From the NCBI RefSeq assembly GCF_032362555.1, contig NC_083506.1, forward strand, positions 3,767,501 to 3,831,500: a DNA stretch of 64,000 bases, read 5' to 3'. The position numbers were made by a program, and so were the translations under genes. Below are positions 12,257-23,689 of the stretch, piece after piece (the stretch's first letter is position 1; every line of letters starts with the position of its first letter). The notes beneath the pieces are model-generated. The model was given only the letters and a program-made list of their open reading frames with translations. It made no database searches and had not been told where the DNA came from. The stretch is from Amyelois transitella. Lineage: Eukaryota > Arthropoda > Insecta > Lepidoptera > Pyralidae.

Positions 12257-15200
12257 TTTATTCAATTTGATAAATTGTTTATTAAACAAACAGGTAAAAC
12301 AAACTGAGACTAAAAAGTCTTATGTTTGTGTGAGACACGTTTCGGCGCGGATGTACGCTCCGTAGTGTTTGAAGACGAAGCTCGCGCGGCGTTTAAATAT
12401 GAGAATATATATTTGTACGCACATGTACACATGCATCAGGACAGGATCACAATACTGTCATACTAATTTTCTTTGCCGCTGATGTGTCAAGCAAAAACAA
12501 AACAATGTTCATATTTGTCAATTTTGCGTGTGATTTTCGGATTCGTAACAGTTCTTTACGTTAGATCTGTTTACTGTGTTGGTACAATAAATTGAATACC
12601 TATTTTTCTTGATAAAGTCTTTTTTCCAGAACTGGATTTTACTCGCCAAAATCTGAAAAAAATCTGTATAAAGTCGTGTACTTACGTGTTTTGTTTTAAT
12701 AGAAATTTGGATGTCTCAATATCTCTTACTTAAAGGCAGGCAATGAAAGCTCCTTTTAAGATACCTTAAAGGTACTTTTACCCTTTTTTTCAATAATGTA
12801 CTGACTAAGAGCTATTTACATAATAATGAGAAAATTTTTATTTTAAGGTGTAAAACTACAATCGCTACCTTAGTGATAAATAATTAAAAAATCTTATTTA
12901 TTGATACAACTAGCTTGTACCCGGGGCTCGCCCGCACATTACCGCGCATTTAAAAGTGAGTCTGTCTCTTACTCTCTTAATTACGCGAAAATTAAAGAAG
13001 ATTGAATCAGTAGATGACGCGTGAAGAGGTTACAAACAAACTTACTTTCGCATTTAAAATATTTGTTTAATGATATTATATTGAGTAAAAAAATGTAATC
13101 CAGAACACATGTGTAAGTCCTAATTAATAAAATAATGGATATATAATATAATATGTCATAATTAATAAACAACCAAATAATATTGTGAAGCATCGTCCGC
13201 CATTTTTATTGAATTGAATTTTTCGGTTTTCGCGGACAATCGGAAATAATGTGCCAAACAAATATAGGGTCCAATGTCTTAGGAGTAAAAGGATTCATTA
13301 CTATAATGTGCGTTTTCCTTCAATGTGACCTTCAAAATTAAGAGCATTTACGTCACAGAATCCTACGGAAAATTCAGGCGTAAATGCTTATTGTATTCGC
13401 TCATCTTCACGGATGTCAATTCTTAAAACCATAATCACAATGACCAGGTTTGGATCATTTGTACCTATATCACTGTGGTACACTAGCTAGTGGCAGTGGA
13501 AAGTTAACTACTCTATTAAATTACTGAACGTGGGTGGTCGAGTGTTTTCGGTATTTGAATCTTGCACCTTAATTTAAGGGTGATTTGAGAGTAGAAATAT
13601 ATTTTTTTTTATTATTGCGGCCATTCAGTTAAATATAATTTCTGTTATGTCGAGTTACCAACATTAAAATGGAAAGTTTGAATTGGCCTCATTTTGAATG
13701 CTGGGTTGCCTTACATTTGAGTACGTTGAAATGTTTGCTTTTAAACAAAAGAACAATTATCACGAGGAAACCTTTCACATAAAGATTGTAAGTGATTAGG
13801 TATATAACAACGATCCAATATGTGTTAGGTTGACCAGCTAAAATAGTAAAAAACGCAGTTCAAGCCACTGAGTCTAGAGGCTTAACATTTGACCGGTAGG
13901 TTTTTTATGTGATCTTCAGGTACGTTAAGAGAGGATTTTCCCGAAATAATCGTTTTTTTTTTGTTTCACGCGGGTGGAGCCGCGAGCGTCCTCTATAACC
14001 TTATACCAGGTCACAAGCTTAGTGCTCCATTACGCTCCTAAGGAACACACGTGTCTTTCAGCTTCCTACGCCTACGGTTACGGCTGTAAGTGTCATTAGT
14101 CAATAGCTACTGCAACAGTTTTGTAAATAATAACAACTGATTTCTCTTATGTAGGTACTTTACCCTCGCGCCTACTGTAGTAACAAGATAATCGAGTAGT
14201 ATATGGCTTTACTGTTAATTTTTTGTTCGCATGCACACTAAGGAGTATAAAGAATGATAGAATTATAAAAGGAGCAGTAATTACGTGCAGATGATTATGA
14301 GTTTAAGGAAAATATATATGTGTTTCCTTCCTTAATAACTTGAGATGAACAATTAACTTCCTTAATAAGTTGATGTTTTTTTTTATGTTAAAGGTGCGCC
14401 CACGATCGTGGATTGGGTAAGGCAGGAATTAAAACAAAACGACACCCGTCTCAATAACGTTTGCAGAAGAACCTAATCGACATTGGATCATGTTCATTGT
14501 TTGTCCCCACCCAGTTGGAAGAATGTGCAGGGGTGCGTCATGATGTTTTTCCTCACCGTAAGTTCATGTTGATTACAGTGGAACAGCTTTGTTCCCCGAT
14601 ACCTAACAGTTTATGGATTTTCAAGGTAAAAGTGAAATTATATTGAGCTTGCTCTGAGTCTATCCCTTTAATTGCTTGTCGTCAGGCAGATTGGATACAA
14701 ACGCTTTTAAATTGTAAAGAATAAAAACCATTTACATAAAACTCAACTTGTGAAGGTTCAGAAAAAAAAGGACTCAGTTTATATTTACACACAAAACATT
14801 TAATACCTTATACACAAACCTTAGTCATAAAAAAAAACACTAGCTTTATTTTAATGATTAATAGTTAAACGGTAATATGATATGATATTAGTGTAATTAA
14901 TTTACGATTATCATAAAATATATAACATAAATTATGTATATTATTAGTGCTTCCGAGACTTTTGGCCCACCTGTTAAACACCTGGGTGAGTGAGTAAGCA
15001 GCCAAGCCTTAAAGTTTGACAGAAAGTAAAGTTTTAACTTAAAACATAGGACTTTAAACCAAGATGTATCTCAAACTTAAAACAATTTGAATAAACATAC
15101 AAATTCATAAAACTTATCTATTTAAAAATGCAAACTTTAACTTTAATAAACTAGTTATGACAATTTTCCTTCATGTAGTATAAAAATATCAACATAAATT

Positions 15201-15500
15201 CAATAAATAATTATCATAAAATGTACATTCCTGAAACATTAAAATTGTCATTCCTTTAATGAAATAGTCAATTAAAAAACCTAAATCCAACACAAATTGA
15301 GCATCACAATTTTAAATAAGCTACAAAACACTTATAAACTTAAAGTCTATCTTTTAATAACATAACGTTTCCAAAAATAAATATTATTATATACATTTAT
15401 TTTTGATAACCACGTAATTTTTTTCCAAATCCAATATTTTATTCTCTGGTGGCGTTCTCGAAAAATGTATACATAGAATTTAATTCTATGTATACATTTT
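12257..15500. other. Intergenic region between genes A and B
   Basis: It holds gene A's promoter at its left end and otherwise repeat debris: a SINE-B fragment at 14,515-14,580 (ATGATGTTTTTCCTCACCG), a Helitron-like trace near 12,905-13,000 and AT-rich spacer. I found no exon chain on either strand. Confidence 0.55.
12391..12400 (-). promoter_or_regulatory. TATA-like box of gene A
   Basis: Reads ATATTTAAAC on the minus strand, 135 bases before the ATG at 12,256. It stands next to an unusually GC-rich stretch (GAAGCTCGCGCGGCG). Placement fits a TATA promoter with a 5' UTR of about 100 bases. Confidence 0.5.
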
Positions 15501-15504
15501 TCGA
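15458..15504. repeat. 47-bp near-perfect palindrome in the 3' flank of gene B
   Basis: Two 23-base arms (TCGAAAAATGTATACATAG... and its exact complement) with a single central base. It lies about 50-95 bases past the stop of gene B. Candidate poly(A) signals are at 15,549-15,552 (diverged) and 15,438-15,443, so it may be transcribed in the 3' UTR. Confidence 0.85.
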
Positions 15505-15551
15505 AGAAAAATTTTAACTTAAATATCCACTTTAAAACCTTTTGAACCTTA

Positions 15552-17821
15552 TTAGTTTTTAAAACTATATTCGGTGACATTTCCGTTGCTATTGTTGATA
15601 ACTTTAACATTGGATGTGTTCTGTACGGTGCCGTCCACGTTCTTTTGGGAGCTCGTGGAGCTAACGAAGACCGCGTTCAAAGACTCACCATTCACAGGCT
15701 TCATATTCTTCACTGTATTAGGATTTATTGGGGGCTGAAATATTTTTAATTCATATGAATATTATAATAGATTCTCCTGAGATAGTTAATGTAGGTTTTG
15801 TCCGTGTTAAATATTTATATGTTTTGGGTTTACTTGTTGTACAGCGCCTACATAAGTGGATTGGCTTTACGTGGCGTTCCAAGCAAAAAGGTACCACTGG
15901 TCAGTTTCTTGTATCCGAGATATTTGAGTGAAAAAGGTGAGAAATCAAAAATTTTAATTACTAATTTAATTTTGTAATTTAAATTGATCTTAATGCGAAC
16001 GGATTTGTTTTTATTTTTCGTTTTTTTTTCCTTTATTTTACATGATCGTATTTAACTATCTGAAGTAACTGATTTAATAGCTTTAACAAATATCACCTAA
16101 GTGGTATCTTATCACTTAAAACGCCACATAGGTATAATGTTCTACGGTATATAAAACCTTTTGAATGTAAGTATATACTTATATTTTAATGAAAATTATC
16201 AAGTTTATAAGCTAATTTCACTTACAATATTTATTTTAGGAAGCGTAGGCACGGTGAACTCCGTGAATTTGGGAATAGTAATCCTGAAATTGAAAAACAT
16301 TCATAGATACAAATTTACAAACCACAAGGTTACATAAGAATTTTTTTTCATTATTGTACAATTGTTCAGTTGGTATGATTTCCCACTTTTCTGTAAGTTA
16401 ATCTCCTTTTGTTTGAATTTCTAGTTATATTTATTTAAGAGTATAAAATTTCACAAAACCTTATGTAATAACTACTTCTTTGTCTGCGTCTATCTAATTT
16501 GATAGACCTTAGAAATTATTAAATAAACTAAACGAGACTTATGTAGGTCTCTTTCAACTCCTTCTATTTTGGTAAGTACAAACTAGTTAACTACTTGGTA
16601 ATTTATTAAATACCTAGTAATGAATTGTATGGCGCTAATGTTGTAGGTAAAAAAGGACCTTGCGGAAAATTATTTTATGCGTAGGTAAATTGTTAAGGCC
16701 ATTGGGAAATTAAGTAAAAAGTAAAGATCATAAAAAGGCAACATTGACATCACGACTTTCGTACTCGTGATGTGGGGATGACTCAAATATTTTAAAAGTG
16801 AGCCTTTTTGAGAATATTTAACAGACTTTCTTAGACGTACGTCTTACGGGGTAAAGAGAACCAAAAGTCTCAAGTCTCAAGTTGAAGGCCACGTTCAGCT
16901 AGATGGCTTAATATATGGATCATCATTCATTTAAAATGTTCATTCCTATTTTAAACTAGTTAATAATTGCATTGCCATTCAACGTGGCAACGCTGCCAGC
17001 CCTTTGGGCACTTTACCTCGAAACTCTGATCTGCCGGGACTAGCATTTTTGTAAATAAGTTAGTTATGTTAGTTTTATATTTAGGCCTTTTTGTAGATAT
17101 ATCTTTCTGTTTTCTTTATAATTAAAGAAAACTGAAATCAAAATCAAATCAAAATCTACTAGGTTTATATTGAATAAAGACTTTAAGCATTGTTTATTAA
17201 AAAAAAATTAATTAAATTGAAATCAATTGCCACCTATTGACTCTGGTAATCATATCCAAAGACAATTTTTGACAATTGATACCAACCTTATTTAAGCAAA
17301 TAAATATATACATACCCAAAGAAATCAAACTGCGCCATGACATTCACTGGAAATACGAGTATCAAGTTGTATTATAATAAGTAGGCATTTAACAAGAAGA
17401 TTCTGGCACTCTATTATTGATAAATATTATCACTTAATGATATCACAAAAATATAAAATCTTATATATATTTATATAAGATTTTGTATTTAAGCACTGTT
17501 TGAAATAAAGTTTTAAATTTATATAATCTTATAGGAATTTAAAACTTTATTTCAAACAGTGCTGTATTCCGTTAGACAGCAGCAGGACTCAACATAATAA
17601 AATAATAAAAACATGACAAATTTAACATGGATAAAATTGTATATTTTAAGTTATTAGTATCACAAGGTATAGATAATACATTTCTTTAATTTTTTTATAC
17701 TTTATATGAAATAACAAATAAGAGCAAATAATTTAGAACATAACTGGATAAAATACAAATACTTGCCCTTATTGGAGCCGATGCAAGCAGCTATCAAAAA
17801 TACTAATGAAAAGCTTCTCAT
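15552..17821 (-). CDS. Seroin-like secreted silk protein, single domain (gene B)
   Basis: Four exons on the minus strand: 17,767-17,821, 17,316-17,346 (31 bp), 16,226-16,283 and 15,552-15,734. They give 108 residues, and the phases close exactly. Exon 1 is a signal peptide (MRSFSLVFLIAACIGSNK). Exons 2-3 give a short hydrophobic, proline-spaced linker (NVMAQFDFF, ITIPKFTEFTVPTLPKINI). Exon 4 is the seroin-type domain: NTVKNMKPVNGESLNAVFV, then KVINNSNGNVTEYSF. The core NDNG seen elsewhere is NNSNG here, a one-residue expansion. The first intron appears to begin GC (GCAAGT) rather than GT; no GT alternative keeps the frame. The promoter matches that of gene C. The exon layout (signal exon, small exon, linker exon, domain exon) equals genes A and C, so these are paralogues. 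Confidence 0.75.
17492..17563. repeat. Hairpin with 28-bp perfect arms in gene B intron 1
   Basis: AGCACTGTTTGAAATAAAG... (17,492-17,519) is repeated in exact reverse complement at 17,536-17,563. A second AT-rich hairpin (AAAATCTTATATAT) lies immediately to its left at about 17,454-17,487. Likely a foldback MITE remnant. Confidence 0.85.
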
Positions 17822-17897
17822 ATTGTTGTTGTCTCCGTACTGTTAGTTTAAACGCTGGCAAAGTTATGATTCGTACGTGTCTGAAAAGACACGACAA

Positions 17898-17934
17898 TTT
17901 TATATTACTTGCTGGAACGCCCTTGACTCATTGT
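17898..17934 (-). promoter_or_regulatory. Promoter of gene B: TATA plus upstream block
   Basis: On the minus strand, ACAATGAGTCAAGG (17,921-17,934) is followed by GTAATATAAAAT (TATA at 17,898-17,907), about 77 bases before the ATG. Gene C has the same arrangement with the same spacing, so this is likely the functional core promoter. Confidence 0.65.
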
Positions 17935-18548
17935 TGTATTCTGATATTGGTAAGTACTTAGGGTAAAATTGTTATCTATTCAACACAAAGTAAACATACA
18001 TGAACTCCTTCCTATGTCATGGTAATAGTTGCTAAATTGCAATGAATTGGTTGGGAAATATGAATTTCTGACGTGGTCTACTACTCGTACCATCAATAGT
18101 TGCAAAGTGAGTGCATTATATCAAAATAAGGTGCGTGTCTAAATGTTAGTTTGTATATTTTATCGAACTGCAAGTACTCTTTTGTGGATTAATCATGATT
18201 TTTTTACTCATAAAATACTTAAACCTGATGTAATCTTAGAAACAAAGCCTGTAATTCTGGTTAAGAGCATTGTAAGGCTTAAATATCTCGTCTTTGGGTA
18301 AAATACGAATGTCAGGATTTTATACGCTCTGTGTAAAATCCTGATTTTCTCAATCCATATTCAGTCATTCTCAAACTTTTTCTTATTCCTGATGTTCATG
18401 TAAATAATAATAATGATATCCATATGACGAGTGAGAAAAAAGGAAATATACGAATGGAAGGAATAAAACAAAAGGATTCATAATATTAATCTATTCATAG
18501 CACTTGTGGAATCTCCTGTTTAAATAGCGCACGTCAGCCTTGTTTTTA

Positions 18549-20245
18549 TTAGTTACTGGTCTCAGTTTCCGTAACATTCCCGTTTTTGTTGACGATATCT
18601 TGTGTTTCTGCTGTATCTTCAACTACTTTTCCATTTACGACTTTCATACTGCTCGAAGATTTGTGGGACTCGCCTTCGACCTTAGTGTTGTTGTCGTCAG
18701 GACGTAAGTTTATGATGTCTTGGGCATCTAACGGTTTCTGAAATACATGAAAAATGGTAAGGGAAACATTGGAAGAAAACCTGCACATTCAGGGGACTAT
18801 GAACCAATTTGTGTATGGTTCTCCTGCAAATGCTGAGAAGGTCATATGGGAGTCGCTTCCTGTTAAAACCAGGACAAATGCCAGGGGAAAAAGAATACGG
18901 AGTGAGTGATATCAAATTAAATAAGTTGCGTAGTTGTGAAAGGTGCCATCACATATAGAAAACTAGATGATAGGTTCCTAATAACTGCTTACCATTGTTG
19001 GGAAATCTGGTGTCCATTGCTTTTCCGAGTCCCTGAAATATAAGCTTCATTAGTCAATAAAGATAGTAAAGATAGTTATAAGGAGGTAAAATTTGTAAAT
19101 TTGATTAATATCTTGGCAGTTCTGCCCGCGATATATTCCGTAAAATTGTAGATTACATAATTTTCTGATGTAGTATTACTGTTGTGTATAAGGTAAAGCT
19201 AGTACTGTAAAGGTTCAAACAAATCTACATACATACATACATAAAATCACGCCTCTTTCTTGGAGGGGTAGGCAGAGACTACCTCTTTCCACTTGCCACG
19301 ATCTCTGCATCTCTCAAACAAATCTACTCAGTAAATTTTTCCATCAAACTGTAAATTATGTGCATTCGTTAAATTGCACACCGACACTCTGACAATGAGG
19401 GAAAACGGCGTGAGAAAGCTTATATTTTCTGGCAATCAGATGTGTATCCACATGGGTTGGTTTACCTGCAATGGTAACGCTTCGTAACATGACTTAACAA
19501 GTAACGTGGTCATTAGGGCGTCCCGGGCTCCTCTCCAAACAGATAAGGACGAAACTCGGACTAACGCTAAGAGGATGGTGAGTACCTAATGATAAACGGA
19601 ATGTTGTAAGAGATTGCTCATTTTTTGTGCTCAGGCGATAATTAGCTTTAACGTACTGAACATTTTTGTAACTCAGTTAAGTATAGGTACTTAGGTACTT
19701 ACGGGAAAGCGTTGTTAAATTCTTGTGCAAACACGTGTACTGAAAACGAGATAAGATATTTTTTACAGTACATTATAATATAAGATATAAAAAAAAACCT
19801 GACTCTGAATCAACCAAAAATGCAAATAGTAAAAATTTTAGGGCAACAGGCAAGTTATAATTTACTTATGAATATTTTTTAAAATTGCTCATAGTCTTGA
19901 GCTGTTGTTGCATACAATTTGATATGATAATAGAATAACATCTTCAATTATTGTTCACTTGTAAAAACACAGAGATTGCCAAAAGGGCATTACTTTATAG
20001 AAATAATTTTTGAAAGTAGTAGATAATCTTAATTAAGGATTATTAATTCACAATCTGTATTCACATGCAAAAACCAATGCTTACAAAAAGGGCTCTTATT
20101 TTAAAAGTTTTCAAAGCCACTACCCCTTTTTATGGTATGCTGGTCTTATTTAAAAGACGAACTAAGAAGCAGAAAAAAAGAAATAATTACCGCTAGAAGC
20201 ACAGATGAAAGCAGCGAGGACAACAAAAACGGCGAATTTGGTCAT
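18549..20245 (-). CDS. Seroin-like secreted protein, diverged single domain (gene C)
   Basis: Four exons on the minus strand: 20,191-20,245, 19,703-19,739 (37 bp), 18,993-19,032 (40 bp) and 18,549-18,737. They give 106 residues, with closed phases and GT-AG junctions throughout. Exon 1 is a signal peptide (MTKFAVFVVLAAFICASS). Exons 2-3 read HVFAQEFNNAFP and DSEKQWTPDFPTM. Exon 4 is the domain: DAQDIINLRPDDNNTKV, a Ser-rich stretch, QDIVNKNGNVTETE. The core is NKNG instead of NDNG, and the Gly pairs of its paralogues are lost, so this is the most diverged member. The poly(A) signal AATAAA overlaps the stop codon. TATA lies at 20,319-20,329. The exon plan and promoter are shared with gene B, indicating an old tandem duplication. 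Confidence 0.7.
18785..18905 (+). repeat. SINE-B (tRNA-derived) 3' fragment
   Basis: CTGCACATTCAGGGGACTAT, GGTTCTCCTGCAAATGCTGA and GGTCATATGGGAGTCGCTTC match the body of the tRNA-type SINE seen whole at 22,890-23,195. It lies in intron 3 of gene C. Confidence 0.65.
19235..19320 (+). repeat. Dispersed repeat, CATACATA-AATCACGCCTCTTTC type
   Basis: CATACATACATACATAAAATC, then CACGCCTCTTTCTTGGAG and GGGGTAGGCAGAGACTACC. Short pieces of the same repeat occur near 36,000, 36,670 and 38,465. Probably the 3' end of a LINE. Confidence 0.55.
19385..19575 (+). repeat. SINE-B 3' fragment
   Basis: Contains ACAATGAGGGAAAACGG, GGTTTACCTGCAATGGTAAC and CCGGGCTCCTCTCC, the same order as the SINE body at 22,890-23,195 read in reverse. 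Degraded, in intron 2 of gene C. Confidence 0.6.
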
Positions 20246-20318
20246 TTTGAGAAAAAATATTTCCGTACAGATGCAAAGACAAGCCGACGATGATATGATC
20301 TGTGAAAAGATTCCAACT

Positions 20319-20355
20319 ATTTTATATTACAAGGTGGTAGGCCTTGACTTATTGT
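20319..20355 (-). promoter_or_regulatory. Promoter of gene C: TATA plus upstream block
   Basis: On the minus strand, ACAATAAGTCAAGG (20,342-20,355) precedes TTGTAATATAAAATAG (TATA at 20,319-20,329), about 75 bases before the ATG. It matches gene B's promoter in both elements and in their spacing. Confidence 0.65.
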
Positions 20356-20402
20356 TATCGTGTGATATTGATGAATTGGGGAGCTTCGGCGAAAATGGTA
20401 CA

Positions 20403-20645
20403 TCAATTGTTATTTGATTCAACTTTGTAGAAGTTGCTTATTCGACTCGTATAATCGAAAGGGTTGTAGAGCCATGGGTCTTGGTGGGTTATACTATTTG
20501 TAGCTTTATTATTTTTGTCTCTTACAATATTTATATTTGTCTTCGACAGGTTAAACCCCTTGTTTGACTTAGAACTTTCCACAAGGCGGTCCATGGACAC
20601 TGACGCAAATGTCAGCGCAGTCAGTGCTAAAAAAGTGGGTCGTAT
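20403..20645 (-). pseudogene. Orphan secreted-type frame without ATG
   Basis: An open minus-strand frame of 81 codons including the TGA stop ends at 20,403. Its first codons, just after an in-frame TAA, read IRPTFLALTALTFASVS, which looks like a signal peptide whose ATG has become ATA (20,643-20,645). The body includes NKGFNLSKTNINIVRDKN and DPWLYNPFDYTSRISNF. No family is recognised and it has no seroin core. Two other readings are possible: an exon entered at the CCCACTTTTTTAG acceptor just inside it, from an unseen first exon, or use of the internal ATG at the MDRLVES position, which would lose the signal peptide. It lies tail to head with gene C's promoter, only about 50 bases away. Confidence 0.35.
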
Positions 20646-21984
20646 TTACAGCGCCTTGGATTGTTTATTATAATAATGATGTATCATTGAATAGTTTACT
20701 CAATAAATACACAAGTCCTATATATGTTGTGACTAGCTTACTTTGTGGCTTTGACCAATAATTAGTGAAATAATTATAAACAAATCTAAAGTAATTCACA
20801 GCCCTTCCTTCCTAAATAACCAATGTACTTTGAGTGAATCAGTTACCAATAACGGCTTAAGATCTATAGACTCACTCACTACTCTTTTAAAAATTATCTG
20901 TTTAACTATTTTATTTATGCTTTCACGGAATAGTCTGATAAGGTACCGAAAATCTTTATTAATTTTAAAAATAAAGAATCATTAGAGAAAAAAGTCCTGT
21001 ATTTGCAAGATATTTACTGAATCCATTTTACCCCATCGGGGAGTCGCACTCTTATTTGCACAAAAGGTAACATATTGTTTAAAAATATATGTGACTAATT
21101 TTAACAAAAGGGTGATTATTTGTCTTCTATAGCCTTAGTTGTTTGAAGTCAATTTGATGAATGTGATCCATTATTCTTATGTTTGTCTAATTCTAGGAAT
21201 GTTGGAAGTATGGAAAATTAGGAAAATAATAATGTTGTTGTTGATTTGGCTGAGCACATGCCGTCTGTGTCTGGTTCGATTCGAGTCGGCGTCATAATTA
21301 ATTCTTTACAAAGATTTGCGTCAATCGAGTGTACACTTACCTATGTTGCTCTTACATCCTATTTTTTGTAATTTAATTATAATTTTGGTCTCAAGTAGTG
21401 TATTTCAGAATTGTGCTTTTGTCGATTAAACCTCCATTAGTATATGCAATTAATTAAGCCGCAAACAAACAAATAATGTTGTTTATTTTGTAAATATTTT
21501 TGTTTTTATTGGTCCTATACAGGTAAGTACCTAAGTAGTTATTCAAACCTATACTAATATTATAAAGCTGAAGAGTTTGTTTGTTTGTTTGTTTGAACGC
21601 GCTAATCTTAGGAACTACTGGTTGAATTTAAAAAATTATTTATGCGTTGAATAGACCATTTATCGACGAAGGCTTATAACTATATATATAACATCACACT
21701 GCAACTTTTAGGAGCGAAGAAATAATGTCATCGATGTCAAACACGATTCAAATTTCCTTTTTTCTGTAACCCATCCTACATTACAAAATACAGGATTCCA
21801 AAAATATTTTTAAATCCTATCTAAGTATAAAAACATATTTTATCTTCAGCGATACACTCGCAATAGAACTTTTTCCTTTGCATCTTACACTAACTTTCGT
21901 TTTTAAGATGTCGCGAGTAAATAACTAGTGAACATAGTTTGTTAGTTGTCCGTTAATTTTAGCTGTAGGTATACGAGTATATAT

Positions 21985-22230
21985 CTCCCAATGAGCCTCG
22001 GCGGACGAATCCGTAAGGTGCGCACAGGTTCGAATCCCGGCTCGGCCATGTACCAATTACAATTTTTTCAAGGTTATATACATTAGCTTGAATACTAACC
22101 GATACTCTTACGGTGAAGGAGAACATCGTGAGAATACTGGATATGTAATCATGATCGATCCAATACGGACTAGGTTTACCTGCAAAGGTTGCGGAGGTCA
22201 GATGGAAGTAGCTTCTTAAATATGATGACT
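21985..22230 (+). repeat. SINE-B, tRNA-derived, near full length
   Basis: The head contains a pol III B-box-like GGTTCGAATCCCGGCTCGG preceded by GAGCCTCGGCGGACGAATCC. The body runs through CTTACGGTGAAGGAGAACATC and CCTGCAAAGGTTGCGGAGGT. Together with the copy at 22,890 it brackets a LINE remnant. Confidence 0.8.
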
Positions 22231-22239
22231 GTTTACTAG

Positions 22240-22640
22240 ATTTCTTTCGTTGCCTCTATCAAAGCCGCTCTGAATCTTATGCCACCGACGCGCGATTTTT
22301 GGGAGCCGCCTGAAGTTCGCCTCTGATCCCTCAAGGTCAGAGTACTTAGTATACCGGATCCACTCTAAGGGCTTCAATATTACCTAGAAGATTCCTACGC
22401 GCTTTCCCATAAATGGAGCTCTCTCACAGTACATAGTGAACATCCTCGATAACAGCTTCCTCGCAGAAGCACAGCTCCGTGTTGCAGACCTTCATGCGGT
22501 GAAGCCTGCCCCTGAAGCAGCCATGCCCTGACAAGATCTGCGAGGTCTCATAATCCGGCTCTATTGAGGTGAACCCGAGTCGAGTCGGGAAGAGAACCCG
22601 GGAAAAATTGATATAACTCCCATCAGTCAAATGAAGATTT
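22240..22640 (-). mobile_element. LINE (non-LTR retrotransposon) C-terminal remnant
   Basis: The minus strand at 22,424-22,630 encodes YETSQILSGHGCFRGRLHR, MKVCNTELCFCEEAV and EDVHYVL. This matches the conserved tail after the reverse transcriptase in R1/Jockey-type LINEs (SGHG...F..YLHR, C..C..H, HVL.EC). The frame then breaks, but recognisable residues continue to about 22,250. It is a short dead fragment, not an active element. Exact clade not determined. Confidence 0.65.
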
Positions 22641-22889
22641 TTCTTTCTTTATTTCTTTCAGTCGATGCGTCCCAACACGCCTGTCATTATCATAGAAGCA
22701 ACAATCGCAACTAAGTACTTCGAGTTGCAGCTTCGAGTTCCCAGGCGCTTCGAAATTGTCTAAACTGATGATGTTAATTTACTTGAAAGAGCCGTACGAA
22801 TGTAACGTTAAAAAAACGTAAAAAATAGATATGACATTCTGCTAAACACCAATTACAATTATAAAAGTACCTTCTAGCTTTAGTCCCGG

Positions 22890-23195
22890 TTGCATCCTCA
22901 CCACTCTGGAGAGGAGCCCAGGGTATTCCTTTGACCATAGATCCTGGATTGGATGAGTCACGTATACGAAGCGACTCCTATCTGACTTCCGCAACCTTTG
23001 CAGGTAACCCTAACCCGTATTGGATCGATCATGGTTACACATCCAGTTGCCTGAATGTGCAGGTTACCTCACGATGTTTTCCCTCACCGTAAGAGCATCG
23101 TTAGTATTCTAACGAATATAAATAACTTCGAAAATAGTCATCGGTACATGGCCGAAGTGAGATTCGAACCTGTGCCTTTCTGCGCAACACGCATT
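22890..23195 (-). repeat. SINE-B, tRNA-derived, full body
   Basis: Read on the minus strand, it has a B box (GGTTCGAATCTCACTTCGG), then GGTGAGGGAAAACATCGTG, CCTGAACATT-like CCTGCACATTCAGGC, and the body GGTTACCTGCAAAGGTTGCGG, ending near CAGAGTGGTGAGGATG. It serves as the reference copy for the fragments elsewhere in the window. Confidence 0.8.
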
Positions 23196-23689
23196 TTATT
23201 TGTGCTAATGGCAAAACAGTTAAATTTAGGAACAAATGTAAATAAAGACTATGAAACAGATTTTGTATATTTATTACTACAAAAACATATCAAATGATAA
23301 AATTTTATTTATAATACAAGAACTTAACTATTGAATAAACCACAGAAAGTAAAATTACTAGAGATAATAACGGCTAAGCTAATATGGGTTAAAAAGGCAA
23401 AAATAAATAGAAGGTCATTTAAAAAGTCCAAAAGATTGTGCAGGAGGATGAAATGAACAATTTTGTCAAATCTAATAGTTCAAAGAAAAATTGTCAACCC
23501 TCACTTGCAAATTCACTAAAGTAGCTTAGTAACATACTACTGAGACTATCTTTTATTATATATTATATCAAATAAATTTTCAAAACTATTAAAATAAAAA
23601 TCTAGTTAATTTCTTAAACATCTAAGTTTCCTTTAACACTGGTCGACATTACAAAGTGCTGTAAGTAATTAAGGCTTCCATTATTTATT

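Larger units (their letters stand above)
20650..23680. other. Repeat-rich intergenic region between genes C and D
   Basis: Contains a Helitron-like fragment (about 21,545-21,720), two tRNA-SINE copies in opposite orientation, and a LINE 3' remnant between them. No host gene was found. Confidence 0.6.

Noticed and set aside
18316-18355. Short inverted repeat TCAGGATTTTA with its complement
   Set aside because: Eleven-base arms with a 15-base loop are expected by chance in DNA of this AT content over 64 kb.
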